NCBI GenBank assembly: GCA_963555705.1
Contig: OY743177.1
Coordinates: 56,502,096 to 56,566,095, forward strand
Direction of reading: 5' to 3'
DNA length: 64,000 nt
Source: Ligustrum vulgare
Taxonomy: Eukaryota > Streptophyta > Magnoliopsida > Lamiales > Oleaceae
Shown here: positions 35,301 to 46,745 of the stretch, piece after piece
How positions within the stretch are numbered: position 1 is the stretch's first letter
Layout: each line of letters starts with the position of its first letter
Made by a program: the position numbers and the translations under genes
The notes under the pieces: generated by a model
What the model saw: only the letters and a program-made list of their open reading frames with translations
Told to the model about the DNA's origin: nothing
Database searches by the model: none

Positions 35301-37646
35301 TTCTCAACAAAAAGAGCCCCACAGAATAAAAGCTAATAAAATCAATTAGCATCTAAGCTATTCAATATTACCTGGTACAAGGCATGACTTAGCTCTTGCC
35401 TTGCGGTGTGTAACTGCTGCTCCAACGCAAAATTAGATAGCATCAAACCGTCCCATTCCTAGTTTGTATCATACCAGTTCAGAGTCAAGAAGCATCAATC
35501 AAACAATAATAAAGATTTTTAACTCCATTCATACTTAAATTTAGAAACAGGGTATTTTGTATATAGTATGTTATGAAAGTCGATGCTCAACGGTAAAATG
35601 TAAAAAGTAAGAAAACCTAATGAAAGAACAAGAGAGTGTACAGTTATTTCCTAGAATGGACACTACATAAGTCTGCTAGAAACTAGCCAAATAATATAGA
35701 TTGAGTAAGCATTTGTTTGGCGCGTGTTTAAATTATAAACACTTTTGGTCAAACCTACTTATCCACACATTTCGTGGAATGCAGAAGTACTACTCATTTA
35801 TCCACCAATAATTTCTATCTCTTTATAATTTAAACCACTTATAAACATTTCCCAAACATGCTTTAAAATGGATCAAATTTTCCATCAGAATAGTTAACAT
35901 GATAATTAATAAGTTTGTGTTAACCTGTTGAGTTGCTTGTCTGGATTCAGAAGTCAAACGATCCTTGTATGCACGAAAGTAAAATTATTGAATTGAACTT
36001 TGCATAAAACTCTTTCAGCACAATGAAGTTACAGTTATGAATTATATTACAATCTCACAAATCAGTGAATTTTCAATCTTTCATAGTCCATCTGTGTCAC
36101 TTAAATATACCAAGAGGTTGAAAAAGTGTAGTTGTTAAGTCCAAAATTAGCAGAAGACAAAAGCCATAAGTGGCGACGAGGGAAATGAAACTAGATACTG
36201 GAACCTACTTTTAGAAGGGGAGACCAACAAACTTTTTAAGCCAAACCATAACTTGCGTCTTCATTAAACACAATTTCACAACAAATTCTAAACCGTTGGA
36301 TAATGACCATACATCCTATTCGAAAATGATGTGGAGTGATAATGATGTGGAGTGATACGTAAATGTTAAAAGTCAGAGAAAGATCCAGAACAAAACTTAA
36401 AAGCCAAGGAACAGAAACACATACAATTTGAAACATTCCCAGCATCCCAGGAATACTAGCAGCTTGAACCGGACGAGGCTTCACAATCTGCCCAGAAATC
36501 CAATAAATTTAAGCTCTAAACTGCTTGGCGCTCAAAATCTCATTGGAAAACAATAAAAACAGCCTGGGGGAAAAAATTAAAGGTATGAATATTTGTGCAA
36601 AGAGCATACCTTTCCAGATTTGATTGGAATAATATCATCCATCGTGTGCGGCTCTCCAGTAATGGGGCATTTGCCATAATCCTAATCAAATAAAAGGAAA
36701 TAAAAAACTTGTACAAGCAGTTTCAATTAAAGATAGAGAGTCACATAAAAATTTATATTATTAATCAAAAAATGTAGAAGCTAAGATATTAATAAGCAAA
36801 TAATTGAACTAATGAAAGTTCCCACCTGCCTTTTTTTTTTCGCAGCAAAAATTAGGAACCATAATGAGAAAAATGTTTCCAGAAGTTTCATTACTATGGC
36901 TCAAGATTCAAATTACAAACCTTTAAGCACTTTCCATGTTCTACTAAGAGACACCATAGCTATTAAACTGCTTCAAGAACTTGATAATTTTAATGAGATC
37001 ATTGTGCCCAACAAGAAATAAAATTCCAAACTTGTCCGTCAGAAAACTTCACCAAATCTTCCGTCATAATATCAAAATAACCAAAAATATCATATATATA
37101 TATATATACACACACACAGAGACAAAAAAAAGCACCGAGATGTGTCCCTCAGTCACTAATAAGCATATAATTAAAAAATGGAATTTCCAAACAGTGCTCT
37201 CAGATGAAGGGGGAACAGCGTAATAAGAAAAAGCTTTTCAGAAGTTCCATTATAATGGCTCAAATGACAACATCTTTATTTCTTATTTGAGCTGCATTCA
37301 AAAGATTTTTTTTTTTCCTGTAATTTAGTTCTATAAAATTGCTTTGGAACGTTGGTATTTTGAAATAGTACAAATCTTTTGATATAATTTCTTATTAACC
37401 AAAAATGCCGAATATATGAATAAACGAAGGGACAGAAATAGAGAGGACATACAGAGATGTGTCGCTCAATCAATCGCTTCTCAAATAGTAAACCACTCTT
37501 ATTGGAGACGACGGGTTCCTCCGGCACCTCACCGGAAACTGTAAGATTACAAATAAAGCCATGGATCAGATACACGACCAAAAATTATACACACACCAAA
37601 TATACATATACATATATACATATAGAGAGTTACTTGAGCAGTTCAT
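26372..37646 (-). CDS. PRP19: Pre-mRNA-processing factor 19 (U-box E3 ligase, NTC/MAC core)
   Basis: Eighteen minus-strand exons join in phase to 527 aa: 37646-37634, 37538-37453, 36681-36610, 36487-36425, 35458-35372, 34978-34831, 34747-34626, 34506-34390, 34126-34031, 33948-33889, 32497-32423, 30847-30743, 30641-30522, 30438-30361, 30277-30181, 29922-29871, 29634-29564 and 26493-26372. Residues 1-57 form the U-box ([37 protein letters not shown]). Residues 75-135 form the Prp19 oligomerisation coiled coil ([36 protein letters not shown]). About 220-520 is the WD40 propeller ([42 protein letters not shown]). PRP19 is the ubiquitin ligase of the nuclear NineTeen/MAC complex acting in splicing and plant immunity. 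Plant homologues are about 525 aa, so it is full length. The last intron holds a Helitron. A 39-nt in-frame extra exon at 35963-35925 is possible. Confidence 0.96.
27600..29060. repeat. Direct duplication inside the Helitron
   Basis: Blocks starting near 27615 and 28580 share long runs, for example GTCCAAATAAATAACTCTAT and TTAGAACTGT followed by CATATGTATTGAATTA. The first block is 443 bp plus 9 bp longer because of MITE b. A shorter third copy follows at about 29085-29270. Confidence 0.8.
27754..28196. mobile_element. MITE copy b (9-bp TSD)
   Basis: A 443-bp element with left end AGGTAAATATATTGACACCA and right end (minus strand) GGGTAATTATATTCACGCAA. It is flanked by a perfect 9-bp duplication, TTATTTTAA (27745-27753 and 28197-28205). 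It is in the same orientation as, and clearly related along its length to, MITE copy a. It sits within the first of two duplicated blocks of the Helitron; the second block reads ATTATTTTAACCCTCTCC (near 28715) with no insertion. Confidence 0.9.
35925..35963 (-). other. Possible 39-nt cassette exon of PRP19
   Basis: On the coding strand, 39 nt lie between an AG (ATACAAG) and a GT (CAACAGGTTAAC), and encode [13 protein letters not shown] in frame between exon 4 (...GMFQI) and exon 5 (EWDG...). Both neighbouring exons end in phase 0, so inclusion would give 540 aa. Homologues as I know them go straight from the IPG...FQ segment to EWDG, so the main transcript probably skips it. Confidence 0.3.
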
Positions 37647-38376
37647 TGTGTACGGCTCAGTGGGTGAAAGAGGGAATGGCGAGACGGAGATAGGGTTTAT
37701 GGGGGAGTTGAATCTGTGAGGGCTCGAGAGCAAAAAAGATGGAGTGATTTTACAAATGGTCCCTGGACCTTGTGTGAAAATTTAAGTTAATCCTCAATCT
37801 GACTCGGTTTGATAACATTGTTTAATTTCTAAACTTGTTTATTCTTTATTTTGAGACAAAAAATGATAATTAAATATTGAAGAGAGAAAATATGCGTAGT
37901 TAAAAAGTAATTTGAAAAATTATATTTTTTTTATAAACATGTTTATAAATAAATTTTTTTTTAACCAAACAGATGCAAATTTTAGCCAAGTTAATTTAGA
38001 TTTTTGAACTAAAATTCAAAAAATGTAAAATTTGATACTCTTACAAAGATTTTGAAGGGTCGGGAATGCGTAAATTCGAAACGAAACAACTTGCTAAAAA
38101 TGATGGGATGACATGGATGCGTACAATAATAAACGAAGAACTTTGGGCATAAGTTAAAATTAATTTTTTTTAGAAATTTTAAAGAACTCAAGTAATTTTG
38201 CTTTGAATTTGGCTATGCTCGGCTCATTATAAATGGAATGTAAATTATTTTATTGATTTTTTCTAGATAAGACGTGAGATTAAAAATCAAAGAAAGAAAA
38301 TGGGGATAGTTAAAAAATGGTATGAAAATTTGTGTAAATTAAATTTTTAATTTTTTTTGTCCTTTTACCAATTAAA
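37647..38376 (-). promoter_or_regulatory. PRP19 5' flank
   Basis: The 730 bp between the PRP19 start codon and the Helitron at 38377 must hold its promoter. The first ~90 bp have moderate GC and probably include the 5' UTR. No discrete TATA or operator could be assigned with confidence. Confidence 0.4.
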
Positions 38377-40102
38377 CTAGTGCATCACCCGTGCGATGCA
38401 CGGATATTGTATCGTACAAAATATATTGTAAAATTAGTGAATAATTTTGGTATATTGAAAAGAGTAATCCTACAGGTACAGGCCCTGTACGAATGCAATT
38501 TTTCAATTGAAAATACAAATTTGATTTGTAATAAAATATGTCAACACTTTTCTTTTAAGTTTAGTATAAACATTATAAATTCAATACTACACCATTTTAA
38601 TCCATAAATAAAAATAAGTGAGATATTGAGGATGCTATGTTTGTCAGATACTTTAGTATTTTACTTAATACATTGGTAAATAATACTAAAGTATTCGCCA
38701 AATATAAATATATTGTGGAATGTATCAATTATTTCTCATGATTTATGCCTCTCGTATTTATGTTTTTCCAATTTTGATTCAAAAATATAAATCACAATAA
38801 TTATAAATGTGTGCTTAATCTTAAACCCACAAATATTTGTATTTAACCAATAAAAATATATTTTTAATTATAAAATCAAGTAGTCAAAATAATAATTACA
38901 TAAATTTAGCAATTATCATGATATGACAAAATGCTACGTTGGTGACAAAAAAATTATAACGAAAATGGTATACCATATAATCTTCACACAACTATTAAAA
39001 TTAAGAATGATTAAAAGAATATTATTCGCTTTTAACCACAATTTTTGCAATTTCCTCACGTATTTAAGATTTTATCTAAATTTCTTTTAGAAACATCAAT
39101 CACAGTAATTATAAGCTTTTGTTTAATCTTAAGAGCAAATATTTGTATTTGACCAATAAAAATGATTGTTAATTTCAATAATTTTTATGAGTTATTGTCA
39201 ACTTCAAAGAAAATCCAAATTTAGTAGTTTATTTAATGGTGTATCATGTTTTTTATTTAATATTATGGATACAATATTGATTGTGTGGAATGTATTAATA
39301 TATTTCTAATGGTTTATGCATTCTCCTCTCGTATTTAAACTTTAAATTTTTCACTCAAAAATAAGAATCATAATAATTATAAAAGCGTGCTGAATCTTAA
39401 CCCACAAATATTTGCATTTGACCAATAAAATTATATTTTCACCTATAAAATCAAGTGGTCAAAATAACAATTTCATAAATCTAGCAATTATCATGATATA
39501 ACAATCGACAATGTTGGAGTAAAAAAATTATAGCAAAAATCGTACCATATAACCTTTACAAAACTATTAAAATTAAGAATTATTAAAAAAATATTATTCA
39601 TTCTTAACCAATAACATTATAGTTTTACATATAAAATCAAGTAGTTAAAATAATACTTACGCAAATCTTGCAATTATCATGACATGGCAACCGGATAACA
39701 CTGAAGGTCAAAAAATTATACCGATAATTTTAGATCATATAATTTTTAGACAATTATTAAAATTAATCTTATATTTGTTTTATTCAAAAAAATGTATTAA
39801 TACTTAAGTTCGGCCAGCAAAAAATTGCATCGAGCATTTAATATGAAATGGGAAAATGAAAAGCCATTTCCCATCCACACCTCATTAATCAATTCAACAT
39901 CAACAAATGAAAAGTCACTGGCATGACACGTCTTCCACCTATTCCAATACATATTCAAGTTGATAATTAATGTTAAACAATTGTATCGAAAATCAGGAAA
40001 AAAAAAACACACAAAAAAACAGAAGGTTTCCAAAAAAAAAAATAAGTGACAGTGGGTGGGAAATTTTTTTTACGGCTGTTGTGGTTTAATATATAATATA
40101 GA
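38377..40102 (-). mobile_element. Non-autonomous Helitron upstream of PRP19
   Basis: The minus-strand 3' end has a perfect 6-bp hairpin (CCGTGC, loop ATC, GCACGG; plus 38389-38403), then 8 bp, then CTAG (38377-38380) with T outside. The 5' end is TCTATATTATATATTAAACC at 40102 with A outside. The length is 1726 bp, AT-rich, with several internally repeated blocks (for example ACCCACAAATATTTG near 38825 and 39400, and CAATTATCATGATAT near 38910 and 39485), and no protein. Both ends are diagnostic. Confidence 0.82.
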
Positions 40103-40110
40103 TATATATA

Positions 40111-40133
40111 ATAAAATAATAATAATAATAATA
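40111..40133. repeat. (ATA)n microsatellite
   Basis: A short run of ATA/ATAATA units next to the Helitron 5' terminus, mixed with an AT run. Confidence 0.8.
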
Positions 40134-41333
40134 TATTAAGATTTCTCCTGTACACAAAATGCATAAAAAATATTATATTAAAATAATTAATAAAATTTTA
40201 CAAACAATAAAACTACTTCAAATTATAATAGCTTCTTTGAGTAATAAAAATCAATTTATATATTTAAGTAGTAAATGATTATTAAGTTTTCCACATTTTT
40301 TCACAAAAAAAAAAAAAAAATGAAGTTGTTGTTCGATAAAAAATTGATATTATTTTTTATCGAAAATAACAGATATTTGCACATTGTTTGGAGTTGCGTT
40401 TTTAAGTATTAAAATGAACATCCTTAATAATTTCAATTTCATTTCCCATTGCACTAAACGCATTATCAAGCCCCTGTTTGGTACCTATTATTTTTAAATC
40501 TCATTTTTTAAAAACTCATTTTCAACCACACATTATACCAATAAAATAATCTACACATAAATCCAAAAATATTCTCCTATTTTTAACTACACGTTCTCGA
40601 AAAAATTTACTATTCCAAATCACATTATTCCAAGTAATGGGTCTCAAACAGGGACCAAATGCAGTCAACGCGTTATCCATAACATAGTAATTAATTTCAC
40701 TATGTAAAATGATTTCCATAATACCATTCAAATGTATATCAATGTGATGACATAATAATTAGTTTTAGTTTCAATAAATTATTAATTATCATCAGTACCT
40801 CTTACGTTGATGCAAGCAAGTTTAATTCAAATAATTAAAAAAATGAATAGTCACCGTTTTCTAAAAAAAAAATACTGCTTTCTGGAAAAAAAATCTATTA
40901 AGAAGTGTAAACAAACTTATTTGTCACTAATATTTTTAACTAAACAAAAAAGAACAAATATTAAAGTTTAATAAAATATTAATCTAATTAATGCACAAAT
41001 AACGTAAGAAAAAGTAAAGCTATTTTTGTTTTTCAAAGTTAATGTGTAGTTTTCCAAATGTATTAATTTCTTTATAAAATTTATTTTTTATAAAGCAATT
41101 AATGATGAATATTAATGCATTTCAATTTTTGGAAAGTATTTTAGACTGGAAAACAAAAATGATGTACGGAAGTTGCAATTTAACAATATGAATTTTGATA
41201 AGTGCTTGTTAATTTTTAATACTTATACATAATTTATCCAGTATACAAAATGCATAAAAAATAATATTATATTAAAATAATTATTAAAATTTTATAAACA
41301 ATAAAACTACTTCAAATTATAATAGTTATATTA

Positions 41334-41712
41334 AAAAAATTTATAATTTTTTATCATCAACTCTTTATTAATTTCTACATCTTGTCTTTTGAGACGATTT
41401 TTGTTTAATATATTTGTTTTGTTGGCGAAAAACAGTTATTTATTTCTCATGTTTTTAAATAATCAAAATAAATAATTAATACAAAAGTTAAAAAAAAAAT
41501 ATTTGCACATCCTTTCAATGCAAATTAACAGAATATTTGAATAGAAATTGCGATTAGAAATAAAATTTATTAATTAATTGAATGTTATAAATAACAATGC
41601 GATTAAAAAAAGTTAAGGATATAAAAGCAAAACTAAACAAACACCGAAGATCTATCTCGCAATTAAATTATGGTGTAAATTTTAAAAAATGTGTTGTATG
41701 AATATAGTTCCC
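41334..41712. mobile_element. Truncated MITE copy c
   Basis: It matches MITE b from its internal TTATCATCAACT region to its right end (minus strand GGGAACTATATTCATACAA), lacking the left terminus. The block GCAAATTAACAGAATATTTG is shared. Confidence 0.7.
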
Positions 41713-42320
41713 TAAAATAATATATTATATTATATTATATTATATATATATATATATATATAGACAACCTATTAGCATTCAATACATGTAATCAAGTGCC
41801 TATTTACAATGCATTACACACTTTCTCACATTAAATGTCTCATTAATTGTCAACAACTCATTTCCCAATTCCGGAAATTCAATTGAAAAAAAAAAAACTT
41901 ATTTATTTCTCATATTTTTAAATAATCAAAATAAATAATTAATACAAAAATTAAAAAAAATATTTGCACATCCTTTCAATGCAAATTAGCAGAATATTTG
42001 AATAGAAATTGCGATTAGAAATAAAATTTATTAATTAATTGAATGTTATAAATAACAATGCGATTAAAAAAAGTTAAGGATATAAAAGCAAAACTAAACA
42101 AACACCGAAGATCTATCTCGCAATTAAACTATGGTGTAAATTTTAAAAAATGTGTTGTATGAATATAGTTCCCTAAAATAATATATATATATATAGACAA
42201 ACTATTAGCATTCAATACATGTAGTCAAGTGCCTATTTACAATGCATTACACACTTTCCCACATTAAATGTCTCATTAATTGTCAACAACTCATTTTCCA
42301 ATTCCGGAAATTCAATTGAA
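41440..42320. repeat. ~435-bp tandem duplication
   Basis: The units 41440-41893 and 41897-42320 share AAATAATCAAAATAAATAAT, GCGATTAAAAAAAGTTAAGG, ATGTAxTCAAGTGCC (x = A or G) and CAATTCCGGAAATTCAATTG in the same order, with few changes. Each unit contains the right part of the MITE and its flank, so the duplication happened after the MITE inserted. Confidence 0.85.
41897..42173. mobile_element. Truncated MITE copy d
   Basis: Second copy of the MITE right part, created by the local tandem duplication. The right end is AATATAGTTCCC, as in copy c. Confidence 0.65.
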
Positions 42321-42571
42321 AAAAAAGAAAAAAAAATTCCAAAAATAGAAACTGAAAATGGGCGGGAAAATTTTTGACGGCTGTTCTGCTTTAATATATA
42401 ATATAGATGACAGCAGCCAAAGAGGCCATAAGTTAAATTTTTCTTCATTTTATATTTGGAAAAAATACACAAACAATGTGCTTATGTTACACTAATTCAA
42501 ATTTAAAGGAAAAAGTTTAAAACTTTAAAAATCGGGTGTTAAATAAAATAATTAAAATATTATAAAAATAC

Positions 42572-42610
42572 ACCCCATCCCATCCCACCCCACCCCACTC
42601 CACCCCACCC
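42572..42610 (-). other. C-rich tract, G-quadruplex-capable on the minus strand
   Basis: Seven runs of three or four C, spaced by one to six bases, lie within 39 bp (CCCCATCCCATCCCACCCC and on). The minus strand therefore has at least four G3+ runs with short loops. Confidence 0.7.
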
Positions 42611-42786
42611 AAATATTACATAACAGACAACGCATATTCACCACCACTGTCGCCGTCGCGACTACCACCACCACCACAATTCATAATACTGATTTCTCTC
42701 CAATTCCGCCATAATCATCAGCATTCGCCCGCCGCCATCCCCCCATTTTACAATCACCGACATACACTCACCATAAGCATTTCCAA

Positions 42787-42826
<40 letters not shown>

Positions 42827-42837
42827 GAGAGTTGAAG
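42787..42837. repeat. (CT)n(CA)n compound microsatellite
   Basis: About ten CT units run into about ten CA units, then AGAGAG, within the GC-richer interior of Mutator-like element 2. Confidence 0.95.
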
Positions 42838-42939
42838 AACGCCGATTGAGCATAAATCTATTTTTTAAAATTGAAAATTTAAAAACATCGTCTAGTGTAA
42901 TTTATGCATTATTCACCAAATTAATATTGACATTTGAAC

Positions 42940-43273
42940 TATAACCACCTTTGAACATCTGTGACTATATATTTTGACTTGTGATCTATGAATGGTGATT
43001 TGTGACCTAGGAACTATCATATGTGACCTATGAGCTAAAACCTAAGACCAATAAATATTGACCTGTGAACTATAATATGTGATCTTTGAATGCATGTGAC
43101 CTACACAATATTATATGTGACCTGGACAAGTCACGTTTGACCCGAACATTTTGAAATGTGACATGTGACCCATACGTCGGAGACGGTGACCTGTGACATT
43201 TGAAACAGATAACTTGTGACTTGAATAATTTTGAAGTGTGATAGGTTACTTAATGCATCAATGTGAAATATGA
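42940..43273. repeat. TGTGACCT-type short repeats
   Basis: TGTGACCT, GTGACATGTGACC and variants recur more than ten times. They resume after element B (47653-48040), showing that the array was continuous before B inserted. It is the same octamer as in Mutator-like element 1 but in reverse orientation. Confidence 0.75.
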
Positions 43274-44176
43274 TGATGTGATCCCGGGAGGGGGTCACAA
43301 CGAACACGCGGAATTAAACAAAATAAAGATAGGAAAGATCCAGATTCAGCCAAGAACACAAGATCACAATAATTAAAAATACTGGAATAAATAAAATTGA
43401 CGATAGGACCTGGACCCAACAATCACGACGCAATAAATTGACGATGTGGATTAAAGAACCGAGGTTTTCGAAACACCACAAGGGATGCCAAACTCCTTGA
43501 TAAGTTTCTGATTGGAACGCCACAAATATTCAAAAAAATATTTGATAAGTTCTAGGAATTGTTCTTCAAGAACAAGAAAAATGAATCCTCTTTTTCGAGA
43601 GAGAAAATTCTCACATTCATTCAATAATGTCAAAGTTGTTGTTTCATAATGAAAAACAAAGCAATATAATGTAGAAACTGACCTAACTAGGGTTTGCCAC
43701 TAATTTGGGCCCAAAACATAAAAGTAATTAATAAAAACGGAATTAAATTAACAAAACGCTAATTCTGGAAAATTAGGTGTTACGGCCGTAAAAATGTCAC
43801 TTACGGTCGTAAGTGACTTTCTGTTAATGAGTTATGGCCGTAACAAGAACTCTCACGGCCGTAAGTATCAATTTTGCTGAATTGCTCAATTCCACCAGAG
43901 AAGGAGTTACGGCCGTGAACTGTAGTCTTACGGCCGTAAGTAATAAAATCCTGGAATTCTTGCTTTTGACCTGAGGGAATGTTACGGCCATGAACAACAG
44001 ACTTTACGGCCGTGAATGTGTCATTGGCCTCCAAACTTTGCCCATTTGATTTGGCTCGACCCCTTTGTCTTCTCAGCTCGCTTCCAACATGAAATTTGTG
44101 CCGTTTCCCGCGTAGATAACTGTCACATTGCCCATAGGTCGACTTCTCCTTTGGTCTCCTACTTCGGATCACATCA
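43274..44176 (-). repeat. Element B 3' LTR (left copy)
   Basis: It has eight ACGGCCGT-type palindromes between 43780 and 44017, alternating between TTACGGCCGTAA and TTACGGCCGTGA forms. On the minus strand these lie about 160-400 bp from the LTR start, where U3 is expected. Confidence 0.93.
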
Positions 44177-44268
44177 TCCCCCCTTTCTTGGAAAGGATTC
44201 GACCTCGAATCCGTATATGGCCTGTCCTTTATGTATCTCTTTCTTTTGTTGGTTCGAGTGACCTGTTC

Positions 44269-46341
44269 CTATTTTGTGCAATGCATCACCCTTTGGGGTT
44301 GTTCTGTCCGGCAATTAATTTTCCTTTTGGCCTTAGTTTTATAATTTGATTGTAGTACCTGCAAAACAGAATTAGCCAAACTAGGGAGGGATGTGTTAGC
44401 AAATGCAAGTAAACTCATTTTTTTGGGTGACTCTCTTCTCCTTTTCTTTTCTCTCTTGAGCTCACCTTTTTCTGAGGTCGTGGCCTCAACTCTCTTGTTT
44501 TCAATTTTCACACCCTCTCCTTTTTCTGAGGTCGTGGCCTCAACGCTCGTATTTTTTCCCTCAAACTCGCTCTTTATTTTCAATTGGTCCTCTTGGACCT
44601 CTTTAGGCGTTAGCGGAGCAAGTGTGATCCTTTTTCCACCCTTCACGAAAGAATATTTATTTTTGAACCCATCATGCACTACTCTCCTATCATGTTGCCA
44701 TGGCCTTCCCAATAAAATATGCCCAACATGCATAGGGACCACATCACACACCACCTCATCTCTATAACCCCCAATGGTGAATTTAATATTAACCTGCTTG
44801 TTCACCTTAAGTTCTCCCGACTCGGTTAACCACTGTAATTTATAGGGGTTGGGGTGTTTCACCTTAGGCAAGCCCAACTTCTCCACCAATAATGTGCTAA
44901 CCACATTAGTACAACTTCCCCCATCAATTATCATCCCACAAACCTTTTTCCCCACCAAACACCTAGTGTGGAAAAGATTATCCCGCTGTTCATCAATTTC
45001 AAGCATCTTAGTTTGAGAATTTAGGACACGTCTATTCACAAGGGACCCTTTCACCGCATAAGTTAACCCCTCTTCATCGCTACTACTAGCCCCAACATCC
45101 ACTAACTTAGGCATTCCCTTAAATTCATCATCAGAACTAATTTCACCGTTATCACGCAAGAGCATTACTTTCTTATTTGGACACTGCGATGCTATATGGC
45201 CCGACCCCAAACACTTAAAGCACTTAATATTTCTATCCCTAGTAGGTTGAGAATCAGAAATATTTTTACCTTTAGTTGTAAGTTCCTCCTTTCCCTTCGG
45301 GACGTGTTCATCATTGTGATCCTTCCTCGGTTGTGATGTAGGATAAGTTCCCGGTGATTGTTTAGATGTCCCCTTTCGCCTTAATTGCCTTTCCACCTTC
45401 ATTGCCATGTGCACCATGTCTTCCAGTTCCACATAATGTTGTAACTCAACGATGTTTGCAATATCTCTGTTCAGCCCACTCAAAAATCTAGCCATTGTAG
45501 CTTCCCGATCCTCCACCACGTTGGCCCTAATCATGGCTACCTCCATGTCTCTATGATACTCCTCGACACTCCTAGAACCTTGCGTGAGCCCCTGCAACCT
45601 TTGATAAATATCCCTATGATAATGGCTTGGGACAAACCTCTTCCTCATGATGACTTTCATCTCACGCCACGTATCCACCGGCCCTTCACCATTCCTTCTT
45701 CGATCCTTCACCAACTGATCCCACCAATTAATCGCATAGTCAGTGAACTCAACGACCGCTAACTTCACCTTCTTTCCTTCAGAATAATTGTGGCAATCAA
45801 ACATCAATTCTACCTTCTTCTCCCAATCTAGGTAAGCCTCCGGATCACTCCTCCCATGAAAAGGTGGAATAGACATTTTTATTTTACCTAGATTATCATC
45901 TATCTCATCCCGATCACCACGATCTCTTCTATTATTCGCCCTTTCATCTCTATCTCCTCTACCCCTTCTCCTCCTTACACTAGCCACAGGTGATTGGACA
46001 CTACTTCCTTCACTTGCAAACTCTTCATCATCAAACCCGTATCCATCCCTTGGATTATGCCTCCCCCTAGGATCTCTCCGGTCTTCCCTCCTAGCTCTAG
46101 GTCCCGCATGAGTTTGTTCCCTACGCAACTTGTTAATAGTTTCCTCCTGCCTATCCATCCTAGTCATCAACCTCTCAAATTGCTCATGTAAAGTCTCCAT
46201 CACACCTACAACAGTATTATTCACCCTATTCATACCTTCAGGTCGTTTGTTGTGGCTCGTTGATGAGGCTGCTGGCTCCCTTCTGTAAATTCTCTGGTTG
46301 TCCCCAACTGATGAAGATGATGAATCCCGTCTGCTAGACAT
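44269..46341 (-). CDS. Gag-protease polyprotein of LTR element B, 690 aa
   Basis: One uninterrupted minus-strand frame starting MSSRRDSSSSSVGDNQRIYR. Residues 55-150 are Arg/Asp-rich. Residues 150-325 match the retrotransposon gag fold (YAINWWDQLVKDRR, MRKRFVPSHYHRDIYQRLQG). A CCHC zinc knuckle is at 374-387 (CFKCLGSGHIASQC). A retropepsin-like region follows, with the active-site-like IIDGGSCTN at 471-479 and the second conserved block HILLGRPW at 541-548. The usual D-T/S-G is DGG here, so cleavage activity is uncertain. Near 600-627 the segment VEATTSEKGEG occurs twice. The frame ends 93 bp before the LTR, leaving no room for polymerase. Gag would form particles that package the RNA; polymerase must come in trans. 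Confidence 0.93.
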   Translation of the reverse strand: MSSRRDSSSSSVGDNQRIYRREPAASSTSHNKRPEGMNRVNNTVVGVMETLHEQFERLMTRMDRQEETINKLRREQTHAGPRARREDRRDPRGRHNPRDGYGFDDEEFASEGSSVQSPVASVRRRRGRGDRDERANNRRDRGDRDEIDDNLGKIKMSIPPFHGRSDPEAYLDWEKKVELMFDCHNYSEGKKVKLAVVEFTDYAINWWDQLVKDRRRNGEGPVDTWREMKVIMRKRFVPSHYHRDIYQRLQGLTQGSRSVEEYHRDMEVAMIRANVVEDREATMARFLSGLNRDIANIVELQHYVELEDMVHMAMKVERQLRRKGTSKQSPGTYPTSQPRKDHNDEHVPKGKEELTTKGKNISDSQPTRDRNIKCFKCLGSGHIASQCPNKKVMLLRDNGEISSDDEFKGMPKLVDVGASSSDEEGLTYAVKGSLVNRRVLNSQTKMLEIDEQRDNLFHTRCLVGKKVCGMIIDGGSCTNVVSTLLVEKLGLPKVKHPNPYKLQWLTESGELKVNKQVNIKFTIGGYRDEVVCDVVPMHVGHILLGRPWQHDRRVVHDGFKNKYSFVKGGKRITLAPLTPKEVQEDQLKIKSEFEGKNTSVEATTSEKGEGVKIENKRVEATTSEKGELKREKKRRRESPKKMSLLAFANTSLPSLANSVLQVLQSNYKTKAKRKINCRTEQPQRVMHCTK

Positions 46342-46745
46342 TATTAGTCTTCACAGAAATAAGTAGAAAATTCCTCACAGAAATATATCGCTCGTGTATC
46401 ACTCAAAAAGAATCCCCCTTCCAAGATCTTCAAAAACAATTCCAAAACTCAATCAAGGGTAGGACACGATAGACACGAGTAAGAACAAGAAAACTTGAAA
46501 ATTGAGAAAAATCCGGAATATTCGGGGATAAATATGAAATTTTCGGACTTTTTTTTTTGTTTGAATCCGAAATTCAACTACAAGTGCAACGTAACAAATA
46601 TAATTGAATTCAGAATAGAATTGACTAAAAGAAACCAGATTGAATTTTTTGTGGAATTTTATATGAATCAAATAAAGGAAAAATTTACTGGTACGAAGAA
46701 CGAGAAAATCAAGAACTGAATCTAGATCCAAGCTCTGATACCAGA

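Larger units (their letters stand above)
40103..42407 (-). mobile_element. Helitron-derived and MITE-derived repeat mosaic
   Basis: The right edge (42390-42407) ends TTTAATATATAATATAGA followed by T, the same Helitron 5' terminus as at 40085-40102, preceded by the related GGGAAA...GACGGCTGTT block. No matching hairpin/CTAG 3' end was found to the left, so this second Helitron is truncated. Inside are two related copies of TACACAAAATGCATAAAAAA (about 40150 and 41240) and two fragments of the MITE family. No gene is supported. Confidence 0.55.

Noticed and set aside
36236..36484. 82-codon minus-strand frame reading through PRP19 exon 4
   Set aside because: It begins inside exon 4 and continues into the intron after the GT donor at 36424; only the first ~19 codons are coding.
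40103..42407. Organelle-derived insertion
   Set aside because: No block resembled plastid or mitochondrial genes; the sequence is AT-rich repeat debris with Helitron and MITE ends.
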